Assembly (NCBI GenBank): GCA_904063045.1
Contig: CAJFCJ010000160.1
Span: 1 to 25,468 of the forward strand
From: Dimorphilus gyrociliatus
Taxonomy: Eukaryota > Annelida > Polychaeta > Dinophilidae
Length of the DNA stretch: 25,468 bases
Direction of reading: 5' to 3'
Shown piece after piece: positions 10,801-21,639 of the stretch. The position numbers were made by a program, and so were the translations under genes. The stretch's first letter is position 1; every line of letters starts with the position of its first letter. The notes under the pieces are model-generated. The model did no database searches. It had not been told where the DNA came from and saw only the letters and a program-made list of their open reading frames with translations.

Positions 10801-12085
10801 AATTGAAGATGGATTGAGTGTTTCCGGTCTTGTTAATTTGGCTACAAAAATTGTAGTGATGATAACAATTTTAACGCCAATTGTACTAAACATTCTGAAT
10901 GATATTGTAAACATAAATGATTTGAAAAGTTTTGATAACTCTCTCTTTCTCAAAACATCAATTTTTTTAGAGAAAAATTCTTCCCAAACTAACATTTTAA
11001 TAGTTTCAATTCCAGATAAAATTTCATTCATAAATTGTATTCTTTTGTCATTTCTAATTGAAATTTGTGATCTGAGTAAACCTTGCTTATATGCCATATA
11101 TGATTGAAATGAGGCAATGAAAACAATTGTTGTAAAACAAGTAAATCCTGATAGAAAACCATGAAGAATTCCAATAACAATTGATGTTACTATTGCAGCC
11201 ATAATTGTTCCAAAAGCTAAGGCAAAATATACAAAAGTATATGGCATTTTCTCTAAATCCATTGAGAAAATTGACATTATTCTTCCCGGTTTTAAATTCT
11301 GTAAATCTTCAAGATCAATCTTTAAAATTTTTTCAAAGATGCAACATCCAAAAGTATCTTTTAAAACGGCGCCAGATTGAAGTAGTATAAGCCCAATATA
11401 TTTTAGTAAAACACTTTCACAGAGAGAACAGAGAGCTAAGTTGGTGGCGTTGATATTTTAAAATTTTTGAACAATGTTGAGTACTAATAATATAATTTTT
11501 TTATATGTAAAATATACCTATAATAACAATTATAACATAACTTTTTGCAGAAACCTTTGTCAAAAGTTCATTTAGAAGATTGTAAATTAAAAATGGAATC
11601 ATTAATCTTGTGCAGAGCTTTAAAGAAAATTAATTTTTAAGTTTTTGAAAAAAAGACAGAAATTATCTGATACAAACAACCACCAAACGCATTAATACTA
11701 GGAAAGGAAGCATTCCCTTTAGTCGATATATCGTTATCTTGAATAGGGAGATATTTCGTCCTAGTTTTAAATCTTTAAACATTTCACTAAATAAATATAA
11801 AAATGTTTTATAACCTCTTTTTATACTTTCTACTAAAGAACTTACAATTTGATTTTAGCATGCAATTTTCTTGTATCAAGACTCTGTAATTTTTCATATT
11901 TATCTAATCTTTCAATCCAATTTTTACCTTTTATCATAAAGTAAACCCATCTATTTAAAAAAAAAATTATCGTTCCTTTCTTTTGTAATTCAAATTTTAA
12001 AAAACAAAGAGAATATCAGTTGTTTTTACCCAATGAACAATCTTGAAAATAGCGTTGATTCGCTTTCCGGATGTTTGAGAGTCAT
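7842..12085 (-). CDS. ABCC-family (MRP-type) ABC transporter, ten exons, complete
   Basis: Exons (minus): 12085-12030, 11950-11846, 11786-~11681, 11617-11518, 11435-10693, 10619-10497, 10441-10157, 10085-8802, 8748-8542, 8477-7842. They sum to 3645 nt, 1214 residues plus stop, with all phases consistent. The start is ATG 12085, just before LFSRLFIGW, the conserved first segment of short ABCC proteins (ABCC4/5-like, no TMD0). TMD1 lies at about 60-370. NBD1: Walker A GKVGSGKTT 436-444, Q471, LSGGQ 526-530, Walker B with D550 and the usual ABCC Asp (D551) in place of Glu, H583. TMD2 lies at about 620-930. NBD2: Walker A GRTGSGKSS 1008-1016, signature FSIGERQ 1111-1117, D1135/E1136, H1167. It is expected in the plasma membrane, exporting organic anions or conjugates. 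The third donor is uncertain by 3-6 bases. This is the only fully intact gene here. Confidence 0.9.
8502..8516. repeat. TA microsatellite in an ABCC intron
   Basis: About seven TA units inside the 64-bp intron 8478-8541 of the ABCC gene. Confidence 0.8.
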
Positions 12086-12209
12086 TCTATCCTAAACTAC
12101 TATGTTCTGTCCATTAAATTTATGGCAACCCTATATATTTTCTGTAATAAAATATATTGAACAGCCAATTATTCAGAAAAGTATAATTTAGTTAGGCTTA
12201 CAACCATTA

Positions 12210-12226
12210 AGGTACTTACAGTACCT
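12210..12226. repeat. Short perfect hairpin
   Basis: AGGTAC (12210-12215) and GTACCT (12221-12226) around a five-base loop, upstream of the ABCC start. The short stem could be chance. Confidence 0.4.
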
Positions 12227-12246
12227 GTAGTATATGAATATTCAGT

Positions 12247-12322
12247 AGTTTTAAAACCGGACCTACCAAACTTGCTATTATAGTAGCAATCAAACAAGTT
12301 TGGTAGGTCCGGTTTTAAAACT
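12247..12322. repeat. Perfect 28-bp inverted repeat with 20-bp spacer upstream of the ABCC gene
   Basis: The arm 12247-12274 and the arm 12295-12322 are exact reverse complements over 28 bases. Each arm contains the palindrome GTTTTAAAAC and the GC-richer core CCGGACCTACC. The inner part of the left arm with the spacer has a second nested stem (TTGCTA 12272-12277 with TAGCAA 12284-12289). It lies 162 bp upstream of the ABCC ATG. No clear target-site duplication is seen. It could be a tiny MITE or solo terminal repeat pair, or a cis element that forms a cruciform or RNA hairpin. Confidence 0.85.
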
Positions 12323-14080
12323 TAAAAGCTTGAATTATATTGAAATCCTCTATCTGGGGCAAAAAACAAGTTTCTACATACTAGTAGACATTTTTGCTTT
12401 GCCCATTCAATTCTAACAGTGCTATATAAATCATTGTTCAAAAATGAGTCATATCAGAAAATAGTATCAGGATTTGACAGCCCACATATAAAAAAAAATC
12501 TGAACGCTATACGCTTTCAAATTCAAAAGTATTGCTACACTTTGAAGAAACATGAATTAGGCCTAGATAAGTTAAGCTGATACGCTCAACCAATAGTAAC
12601 ACCCCCTGTTATTTCAAGCTTGTTCTATAAATTAGCATCGCAAGTATAAAATGAGTACATGTATTCATGTATTATAATTAGTGTATTGTGTATGGCTATT
12701 GATGTAATTTTTATCTTCTTGGCTAACGTTACCATGCGAACAGATTGTAGTTGATGTTTTATAGGTATATCTGACAACTGAAATCATTTGGCCTATATTG
12801 GATGTATAGCTAATATTAGCTTATTCTATTTTTACTACATGCTTTTTTAATGACAAATGACAAATGAAACTCATCATATATTGCAAATCTTTTGGTTTCA
12901 ATTATCAAACGATAATTTCAATGGATAGATATAATAACCAGATTATTGGAAATATTTGTCTAATTTAGTTTTATCAGTTTTATTGTTTTTATTAAAATTT
13001 CTTACTCTTTACTATCAAATATGTTATTTCAAGTCATTTATCAATCTAACTAAATTGCTAGTACAAATAGAGTCGATTCAACAGGGGCTCCATCTGTCAT
13101 AGTCTATTGTTCTACTTGAAATGAAAATTTTCACAATTTTTCAATATTCTTCTTTTTTGTCACAACTTTTAAGTGCGTAGATATCTAAGACTATTAAATC
13201 TTTGCTACCACAATTCATTTGACAATGCCACAGCGATTCTGCTACCTTCCTTGGTCAATATTGAATAGTTTTGAGAAAATGTCAACAGAAAGAAGGATAT
13301 TTTGCACGTATTGAAATTAAGAGTGTACTATTTGAGTAATGCCTGTCCCAATACAGAACGTTATATGCGACAGTGTTGTCATTTTCAGAGACAGGGTTAT
13401 TTAAAAGAATTGCCAATACCTCGGCAATTGATCAATTTCCATGGTTGAATAATTTGAATCCTGTTCTTGCCCTTTTTAAATTTTTTCTCTGCAGCAAAAC
13501 CTGATTAACTTGGTGAACACTTCCTTTACAAAAAATTGATTTTCATATCTCCTCCTAACTTTTCTAAAAATACTGTTATTGCTTCACAAATTCGGAGAAG
13601 TTCTGTATAGCCAAACTACAACACTAAACCAGCCTTTGTGTCCGCCTAATCTTTTCCATTTTCCCTAACCCTTAGATGACACACACCTAAGTATAAAACA
13701 AGTCTCACCCATCCTTGTCACTTAGTCACTCCAAAATTTAGTTCTGAACATTCTTAAAATTGAAAATACACAGCCAAAGAAATTGAAAAGAACTATTATT
13801 GTTGTAAATTTAAGGAATGTTATTGTATGGGTAATATTTTTAATATAAGTTTTTTTTCTTTAGGATTTTGTACAATTTAGCTGTTTTGAGAGCATTAAAA
13901 AAGAAGATGTTAATCATTGCAAAAGAAGCTGAAGATCAGTAAATTGAGAAAGACAAAAAAGAAAAGAAAATTCTGTATTGAATAGTGGCATTAATAAAAA
14001 TCAATTCTATTGATTAGTTGTTACACATCACTGATACAAAAGATACAGGATTGAGACATTGTTCTATATTATATAAACTG
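12323..14080. other. Long stretch without a recognised gene
   Basis: Between the ABCC 5' end and the 3' end of the GPCR pseudogene. No family was recognised on either strand. At 13720-13940 there are short open stretches and a polypyrimidine tract with AG at 13862-13863, but the implied intron would be only 33 bp, so no exon is called. Confidence 0.4.
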
Positions 14081-14946
14081 CTAAAAATCGCTAAGAGATG
14101 CTGATACTCTATATTTAAATAATTTCATTACTGATACCTTAATAGCAGTATTGCCATATATAGTTAAAATAGGATTAACTATTGCTTGAAGAAATATTAA
14201 AAAATCATGGATTTTATTTAATTTAAATGTTAAAAAATCCGGATTTTCCATAACTAAAAATGTTAAAATTGAAAAACAAATCCAGAAAAATATAATTAAA
14301 CTTAATTGAATTAATGTAATTTTTGATGATGTTGAAATTGTCTTTAATCTTTTTGTTTGTTTTTCAAAATCTTTTGCATGTTTTTCAGCAATTCTTATTA
14401 ATTTTATATGTAAAATTAATGCTCCAGCTAGTGTTGGAAGAAAAAATGCCAAATAGACAAAATAATAGATTTTATGATCACTGACATATCCTTGACATAA
14501 TCTACGATTTAAATTCAAATTTAAAAGTGATAGGTAAACCGGAAATAGACAAACGATAATTGAAAATATAATAATTGAAATGATTATTATAATTGATTTT
14601 TTAAGTGTTAAATATTTGGATGGTAGAAGGGAAATTTGATCAAAATGTATCTATAAACAAATGAAAAAAGTAGATAGTATTGTGACTGGTTGTAAATCAT
14701 TATATGAAAAAAGCGTATACAAATACAAAATGGCGGATATAGATCATTAATTTTTGTTGATTTCTTTATAAAATATTTGGAAAAATTCCATATTATTGTC
14801 AAAAGATCACATATTGTTACTGTTGGTAGAAATATGACAGTATTTTTTCGAATATCTTCGTATTTTCCATAAATAAATAATACTAGGCCATTGAAAAAAA
14901 CACCAAAGAATAGAAAGATGAAATAAAATATGAGTAGTTCTATCAT
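14081..14946 (-). pseudogene. Rhodopsin-type seven-helix receptor, frameshifted
   Basis: The start is ATG 14946 in a single exon, ending at the stop 14083-14081. The first 113 codons hold TM1 (FFNGLVLFIYG, the GN region), TM2 (TVTICDLLTII with the conserved Asp) and TM3 with its Cys (PPFCICI), ending in VYRYILIKFP, a DRY-like segment. The frame then breaks at about 14626-14631 (a GGG run on the plus strand) as if one base was lost. TM4 (SIIIIISIIIFSIIVCLF) to TM7 continue in the second frame: TM5 YYFVYLAFFLPTLAGALIL, TM6 LIIFFWICFSILTFLV, TM7 with NPILTIY. It resembles invertebrate peptide receptors, but the ligand class cannot be read. The 3' part and its 5' flank recur at 19838-20332. Confidence 0.75.
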
Positions 14947-15648
14947 AACTTTCCTCACTCTGTTTTCAAGTAAAAAATATAGAGTAAATGCTAAAAACAG
15001 ACAAAATTCCTGTTTTATACTACAAAAAATAGTTAATTAGAATAGTCAATTGTCCTATAAAAGAATACTTTCAATCGATTTTGGATATTAAGAAGCTCTA
15101 TCTCTTTAAATCTAGCTCTGAGCAGTCTTGATAGTTTAACTATCAATCTAGTTTTAGAACCAAAACACAACACACTTCCCTTACTGACGTTAAATGTCAA
15201 ATAAAACATTTCAAGAAAATAAATGGTTAACTCCCATTAATTCTTCATCCAGTACTCAGTCCTTTCTCAATTGTTTATAGCTGAATTGGATACATTGGAC
15301 AAAAGAATACTTATAATGTCCATTGCAATACATTCATTCTAAAGGAATTCTATAGGAAATAAGAGCCACAGCATTATCTAATTGCTTCCATCTGACAAAA
15401 AAATATTGTCATAGCAAAATTTCTTGTTTTTCTTTTCTTTCAAGAACAAAAGGAGCAAATAAAGATTAAGAACATTTTCAATTGTAACAGCTACTTACCG
15501 TTGTGTTTATTTACAAAACATTCAAATCTGTAACCTGTTCTTGTATTTTGTATAGGCCTTGTGGGAAGAACATTTTCTTCTACATATATTAGTAACACTA
15601 TGACAATATCTGTTGAGATAGGATATAGCAGTTTGTGTTTAATCTACT
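14279..15648. repeat. Segmental duplication, copy A
   Basis: The stretches 14279-14501 (TM5-TM6 of the GPCR) and 15284-15648 (its upstream flank) match copy B at 19838-20332 in the same orientation, with many substitutions and small gaps. Matching landmarks are GACATATCCTTGA at 14482-14494, AAAGAATACTTATAAT near 15302-15317 and CAAATCTGTAACCTGTTCTT near 15523-15542. The segment 14502-15283 has no counterpart in copy B. Confidence 0.85.
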
Positions 15649-15916
15649 GTACTGCTCTTACTTGGTAAATTTATGCGTTTGCAAGTTTGCAACAGTACTG
15701 GTTCTACTCGAACCTTTAAACAAAGTGTTTAATTTAACTAGTTTATTTGAAATAAAATACTTAAGCTTGTTACAATATAAAAGTTGAATAGCAGAGCTGA
15801 TAGTTTGTGATAGCAGGTTTCCAAATTACCAAACCAGCGTCTAATGTTGAAGGGGTAGAAGGCTTGTCCCAGTAGGGTTATTTCGATTTGATCTTTCCAG
15901 TTCAAGGTAAGATGAA
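15649..15916. other. Gene-free flank of the relic transposon
   Basis: No supported gene. The minus strand is open for 74 codons over 15962-15738, but this crosses the transposon end and matches nothing known. Confidence 0.35.
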
Positions 15917-17538
15917 TGGAATAAAACAGTGAGGATTTATATACTTGTAGGTTTATCTCCAATATTCAATCACAACTTTGCAGTTGATGGTCTAGTTTAT
16001 ATTTAACCTTACGAACAATATGTTACAAAGAAAAAAGAAAACTAATTAATCATAGTTTGGCCAAACTTTAGATAACTATCAATCATAACTGGGCAAACCT
16101 TAGACAAGTTCATCAATCACAACTTTGCCATACCTTAAGTAGCACTTAAAGATGAACGTTAAGTATGACCAGGCAAGGTTTGAGTTTGGCCAAATGTAAT
16201 CGTATTTCTGGGTATAGGTTTTTTGAATAAGTTGTAAATTGTAGCATAGTATAAGCAAAAAATGTAATGAAAGTTATACACGACAATGTCAAAATCAAAC
16301 AAATTTGGAGAGGAAAAACATAGCAGAAGGAGAAAATGGAAATATCTTTGGTGCAGTTACAGATTTTAGTACGTCAACTCCAGAAACAATTACAATCCAA
16401 TCTATATGAGTTACTGAAACGCAACAAAGGTTACTTCATGACTATGAGGGATAGGTGAATGAAATGAAAAGAAATAACATTACAATTCCCATAGTTTCCC
16501 AAATCGAACAACTCATCCTTATAACAGAGGGAGCTGAAAAGACAAAATTTGAAGTATATAAGAATAAGACAAATAGTTGATCTGACACCCAAGGATTGCA
16601 AAAGAATAAAAGGGTACTGTCTTTAAACAATCAGTGATAGCCTAGACTGATTTAATGTAATTTTTACCAATGAGGCTAGATTATCCCTGAGTGAGCCAGA
16701 TGACTTCAGGATATGGACAAATGATAGCGAAAAAGATTTTAGGGTAATGAGAAATATGAGCAGAGGCAGAGTAATTGTTTGGGGACTAATAACCTCAGAC
16801 AGGGTGTTTGAAGTTTGGAGGAAAAGTAAAAAACTTAATGCTTAAAAGTATAGTTGTTTTGTCGTGGAAAATGTTCTTTATGTTATTGATGAAATATCTG
16901 TTAAAATGCGCCAGCAGTAAATTTTCCAGCAAGTTGTCACTCAACAAGAATTACTAGGAGGGCTTTTAGGCTGAATGTCGTCAAATTTATTTAATTTTAA
17001 ATATTTTACTCCAATAAGCCTAAATACGTTAAAGATAGGTGAAAACGACATAATATTGTAGAAGATATGAATGTCAAAAAATACTCTGTACATTTTATTG
17101 GCAGCTCTTGCAAAAACGACTCTTGTACAGCATTGGGAAAATGTTATATTGGAAAGTATAGAAGATATTTGTCAAAATATGTTTGGATTATCATTAAGAA
17201 GCTTGGGTAGTGTACAACTTTCCTTAAATTTTATGCTTTAATTATATTACTCAATGCAACTTATACCTGTACCTCTTAAAACCTATGAAAGGTAATGCAA
17301 TAAGACTTGGCCAAACATAGATCTTATTCAGTCATCCTTAGGTTCCTCAAAATATCATCCTTAATTACCAGTTAAGGTTTGCTCAAGTTATAATTCATAC
17401 AAGCTTTTACCAACGTTGAACCTTGTAACATCCTGTTACTAAACATAAATGTGAATTAGACAGTTCGGCAACTGTAAAGTGATGATTTGATGTCAGAGAC
17501 AAACCTCAAAGTATATAAATCCTCACTTTCTCATTCCA
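15917..17538 (+). mobile_element. Degraded Tc1/mariner-type element with long terminal inverted repeats
   Basis: The outer ends are TGGAAT-AGTGAGGATTTATATACTT (15917-15947) and its inverted, diverged partner ending at 17538. Similarity continues about 100-150 bp inward (CTTTGCAGTTG on the left, CTTTACAGTTG on the right in reverse complement). Its length, 1.62 kb, is usual for the superfamily. The transposase is broken but readable on the plus strand: NVIFTNEARLSL at 16659-16694, with N where the first catalytic Asp is expected and TGA in place of the preceding Trp; SRGRVIVWGLI at 16760-16792; an FQQ start and CHSTRITRRAFR at about 16922-16972; and a C-terminal VQHWENVILESIE near 17128-17166. 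Multiple stops and frame changes mark it as an old, dead copy. Confidence 0.75.
16055..17391. repeat. Iterated TTTGGCCAAACCTTA-like motif near both ends of the relic
   Basis: Left side: 16055-16071, 16089-16105, 16121-16139 and, inverted, 16168-16184, followed by 16184-16196. Right side: 17305-17320 and, inverted, 17370-17391. The right inverted copy matches the left 16089 copy over about 20 bases with few differences. Such subterminal iterations commonly are transposase-binding sites. Confidence 0.6.
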
Positions 17539-17548
17539 ATAAACAATT

Positions 17549-19375
17549 TCACATAATCTGAATGGCTTTATGCGATTTAACAGAGAAATTTCCATTAAAC
17601 TCTACCCAAACATTACAGGGTGTAGAAAAACATTCAGCATTTATAATTGACTCTTGTTTACATCTAATGTCACTAAAACATTTGCAAACTCCATCTTCAA
17701 AGTTATTTCCTATCCTTAAAATATTATCCCAGAAAACATAGCCATTTGCATGGATGAATGAGCTATATGTTTGAATATTATTTATACCTTGGGTGCATGT
17801 TGAAACAGTTTTTAAAAATTGATTAACCCTTTTTTCAGAAATTTTTTCATATACAATATCTTTTACATAAGATAGCTTATGTTTATATCTATTATCAGTT
17901 AGAAAAATCAGCTTTTCAGCATTGTGAACAGGATAAGCTTTTCCCAGTGAATTGTTGTACTTTTCACAAAATATATTAGCAATTTCTTCTTCAAAAACTG
18001 CTTGTATTTTAAAAATTGCAGAATTTTGTTTTGTTTTAAATAAAGCTTCTTAGCAGGATGTGTAAACACCATCTGCAGACAAGGTAGTGTAAGCAGATAA
18101 AAGTAGATGATTCATTTTGAAAGGTGTGGACCTTGAAATACAAAATGTAATTACCTCTTGGTCTTTCACATTTCTAAATTTATTTTCAAGAGACTGAAAA
18201 GGAGTAAAGACTTTGTATTTTATTGTTTATTACAACTAAGAAGAAAGAAACTCTGGAATAGTTAATGATATTAACATGACCTGCAACCCCTTTCTTTTAT
18301 TTTCTAGCAAAATTATGGAATATAGAAAAGATATTTGGCCTACTTTAAGCGCAAAACCTCTAAGTGCGATTGTCCTGACCCTATAATCATTGGAGAGGTG
18401 CTATCGAAAAGTTAGGGGTCAGACGTAGTTTTATCATGTGTAATTTTAACTCCTGTGAACTGCTACGAAATGATCTATCCAAAAAGGCATTAATAAATTC
18501 TAAGATAAGGTTGGTCAACATATTCAATGATATTTAATACACAGTATGATAACGAAGAACTAGTTTGTCAACAAATGGTGATTTGCTTAAATAACACAAA
18601 GTTTGGAAAACACTTATAATTGACATTAAATTGAGAAAGAGCAAGAATTTCTAACTATGAAATGTTTCTACTATTTCATGCTATCCAACAAAGTAAAATT
18701 ATCTGACACTGAAATCGACTTGGAATTTAGTTGAAAATACTAACAGTTTTATGATTCTACTCAAACCTTAACCCTAAAATTATAAAGACATTTAAAACAT
18801 AAAATGCTGTATTTTGCAATTTCACTTTCAATGATCTATTGTTAGTTTATCACAAATATTTAATAGCTCTCTGACAAGAATACCATAAGAAAATATGTCA
18901 TCCTTATCATTCCATGAATTTTTAATATAGATATTTGTGATGTTCAAATTATACTTTCTTGATGAACCCTGTCATTTAAAAACAAATTTAACTCTTTATT
19001 TAAAGAAAACCTTGAAGTAGTTACTTCGTAAAACAGAGAGTTTAATGAGAATTCTCCATTAAGTGAAATGTTTTTTGAATGACAAGTTACAAAAACATTT
19101 ATTACATCTTGAAAAAGTCTTAAACTTTCCCTTGCGCTTCTCAGTTGAGAAGATGTCAATTTTTTATAATTCAACAATGGATTTATGAAGCATAAATTAC
19201 ATTTTTCAAATGTTTTGAAAAATATGAAAACTATTTCAAAAAAACAGTTTTTATGATTTGAATATTCAAATTTAGAGTAAAAACAAACTGTCTGTAAAAA
19301 TATTCCTGTTAAGAAAAAAATCACTAACAATATCAAAATCAAAAAACTAACATTTCTTTTTAATATATAAAACAA
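17549..19375 (-). pseudogene. Unrecognised membrane-anchored secreted-type protein with an internal stop
   Basis: Exon 1, ATG 19375 to about 18968, encodes an N-terminal hydrophobic helix (about residues 9-32, FLILILLVIFFLTGIFLQTV), Cys-containing segments and ISLNGEFSLNSLF. A phase-0 donor, AGG|GTTCAT, can join to exon 2 (18193-17549, acceptor CCTTTTCAG). Exon 2 is open for 214 codons except one TAA at 18052-18050. It carries STPFKMNHLLLSAYTTLSADG before the stop and, after it, a Cys cluster (VCKCFSDIRC, AECFSTPC) and WVEFNGNFSVKS. The 774-bp gap between the exons is ten times longer than other introns here and may contain an insertion. Exon 2 ends 11 bp from the relic transposon, so the real 3' end may be lost. 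No family is recognised. The N-terminal helix suggests a type II membrane or secreted protein. Confidence 0.5.
18200..18967. other. Long putative intron or insertion
   Basis: It separates the two exons of the unrecognised minus-strand gene. No open exon was found. The part at 18350-18490 is less AT-rich than its surroundings and has an imperfect inverted pair (TGACCC 18376, GGGGTCA 18415). Confidence 0.3.
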
Positions 19376-19388
19376 AAATTCACATTAA

Positions 19389-19780
19389 TTCATCTTCTTT
19401 CTTCTGAAGCTTTTTTCTATAATTTATAGAAAAGTAGAATTATGTTCTGAAGTGTTTAGTGTATATGGAATTTTTACAGTTGCTGAAAATTTATTAAATG
19501 CATTATCAACAACACATTTAAAAAATATATCATTTAATGGAGATTTTTCATTAAAATCAATTTATTATCAGGTTAGAATTCTTTTACATTAATAAAAACT
19601 GTTGCCGTTAAAAGTCTAATTTTCTATTTGTGTGACAAACAGTTTTCTTCAAGGAGATATTATTTAAACATTAGAAATATTCGTATGAAAACCGCTGAGA
19701 ATGAGATTCAAGATATATTGTCAATGGGTGTTCTTGTTAAAAAATTGCTGCAGAAAATGAAACAAATAGGAAATACTTAA
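19389..19780 (+). pseudogene. Head-to-head fragment of the same unrecognised family
   Basis: Plus-strand exon 19389-19571 is open and reads TVAENLLNALSTTHLKNIS then FNGDFSLKSIYYQ. This matches exon 1 of the minus-strand neighbour (QDVINVFVTCHSKNISLNGEFSLNSLFYE) in sequence and in position before a phase-0 donor. A 71-bp intron (19572-19642, CAG|GTTAGA to AACAG) leads to a 45-codon exon ending at TAA 19778. The first 5' exon with the membrane helix is missing or too diverged to see. The two copies start about 15 bp apart, facing away from each other. It is probably a truncated inverted duplicate. Confidence 0.45.
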
Positions 19781-19837
19781 TTTTATGAATTTTGTTGTGT
19801 TTTTTTCTAAATATGAAATAAATTTTCAAATTAAAAT

Positions 19838-20332
19838 AATCCAGATTAAAATGATTAAATTTAATTGAAATAATGATATATTTTATGCTTTTTAAATTGT
19901 CTTTATTCTTTTTGTTTGTTGTTCGTTCAATAACTTTTGCATGTGTTATTTGTGCTCCAGTTAGTATTAGAAGAAGAAATTATAGATTTTATAATCAGTG
20001 ACATATCCTTGATATAATTGGATACATTAGGCAAAAGAATACTTATAATATCTATTGCAATAAATTCATTCTAAAAGATTTTAATGTGAAATTATAGCCA
20101 CACCATTTTTTTGCTATTTTTTCAGAACAAATATAATAAATATTGATTATCAAGTTTTTTTAATTGCAACAGCTAGTTATTGGTTTTTTAGATAAAAAGA
20201 ATGTTCAAATCTGTAACCTGTTCTTGTATATTATTTAGGCCGAGTGGGAAGGAGAATTATGTTGTACAGATATCAGTAACACCATGACAATATCTGCAGA
20301 GTTAGGATACAGCAATTTCTGTTTAAACTACA
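19838..20332. repeat. Segmental duplication, copy B (truncated GPCR fragment)
   Basis: It matches copy A at 14279-14501 followed directly by 15284-15648. The junction is at GATATAATTGG, 20011-20021. About 785 bp that encode TM1-TM4 and the 5' region in copy A are absent, with AAT microhomology at both break sites. The GPCR part is riddled with small gaps and cannot encode a receptor. Confidence 0.85.
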
Positions 20333-20561
20333 TAGTCCAGGCAGAATAAAAAAACCTAAAATAGTTGAAATATCTATTGCCGAATCAGATGCAAAATTTA
20401 TTTGTTGAACAATATAAGTAAAATTAACATTTATAAAGTAAAAATATAGAGAAATTTTGATATAATGGCGTTTTTATTTCAATCTCTTTCTCAACATTTT
20501 GGTTGTTAACTGAAAATGAACAGAAATTAAACAATTTTAGATTTCAATAGAGAATTTTACC
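20333..20561. other. 3' flank of the DEG/ENaC gene
   Basis: No gene seen. AATAAA occurs on the minus strand at 20478-20473, about 85 bp after the DEG/ENaC stop, and could be its polyadenylation signal. Confidence 0.35.
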
Positions 20562-21295
20562 TTAAAAAATTAAAAAATCAATAAATTCAATAACTGTTAA
20601 AACAGAAGCTCCTAAAACCAATCCTAAAAATCCACCAATTTCAGAGACAAGTGACAAAAATCCAAAATTTTCTTGTTGAGTAATTCTTTGAAAGTTTATT
20701 TCTTTATAGAAAATATCAACTTTTGCAAAATTCTTTCTGCTTACATATTATCTTTATTATTATACAAGTTTCCTTTAAAAAGTGAAAAGTACAAAAAAAA
20801 CATCTTACTTGAAAAATTCTTTATCAACTTTTGCATTTTTTTCAAATTCATTCAAAAATTTTTGAAGGTCATTGAATTCATTCATAATTTCCATAAATGA
20901 TTTTTGAGAAATGTTAGGAAAATGAAGATTATTTGAAATCATTCCACTTGTGAATCTTTTTAAGCAAGTACTCCAGGTATTTCCCAAGAAGTTCTGTAGA
21001 TTTTCCTTTGGACAATTAATATCAAGATTGAGTTCAATTTTTTTCCTATAAATTTTTGAAAAAACACCATCTACGCTAAGATATTTAATATTTGTATTAT
21101 TTGGATATTTTACTGTAAAAGGCCACATGGATGCATGTGCAATATAACCTTCCAAAACTTGCAATTGTCTAGAAACTTTATCCATTGTATTCAAGAATTT
21201 GGAATTTTGTAATTGTACCTTTTCATAGAAATTTACTAAACTTTTTTATTTTTATTATTGCACCGATATTTGTATAGCTATCATTTTGAAATATA

Positions 21296-21515
21296 CAGTC
21301 CCGCAAAAAATCTATGGCAGGGTTGTTCTTGAAATGAAAAACGTGAAATATTTAAGTAACAGGACTTGCTTAATTATATTTTTTTGTTTAGAATGAAGGA
21401 TAAGACATTTATAGATCCAAATTTAAAGATAAAATTCTTTTAAAAATTTTTTTTACTTTCTAGTAATTTTTATTCAAAAAATTTTGCAAAAATGGAGGAG
21501 GTAAAATTTCTGGCA
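21296..21515. repeat. Left terminal inverted repeat of the Tc1-like element
   Basis: About 220 bp, from CAGTCCCGCAAAAAATC to GGTAAAATTTCTGGCA. It is nearly the reverse complement of 22644-22864, with a few substitutions and one or two small gaps near the outer end. Confidence 0.9.
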
Positions 21516-21639
21516 GGATGCCTGTTCCTGGCAAAAATTTAGATGTTAATCAGATAGAAACCAACTTTTTTAATTTTTTATGACATTCCTGAGTACTGTC
21601 AAACCATTCTTTGGAACAAACTGTTAAAAAAAATTGAAA

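Noticed and set aside
10814-11107. Plus-strand 97-codon open frame
   Set aside because: It is antisense to TMD1 of the ABCC gene, whose exon is conserved and in phase with its neighbours.
13727-13939. Two plus-strand open stretches with a possible donor at 13831 and polypyrimidine-AG at 13862
   Set aside because: The intron would be 33 bp, well below the 48-82 bp seen in reliable genes, and the peptides match nothing.
15738-15962. 74-codon minus-strand open frame
   Set aside because: It crosses the outer end of the relic transposon, and the peptide has no recognisable motif.
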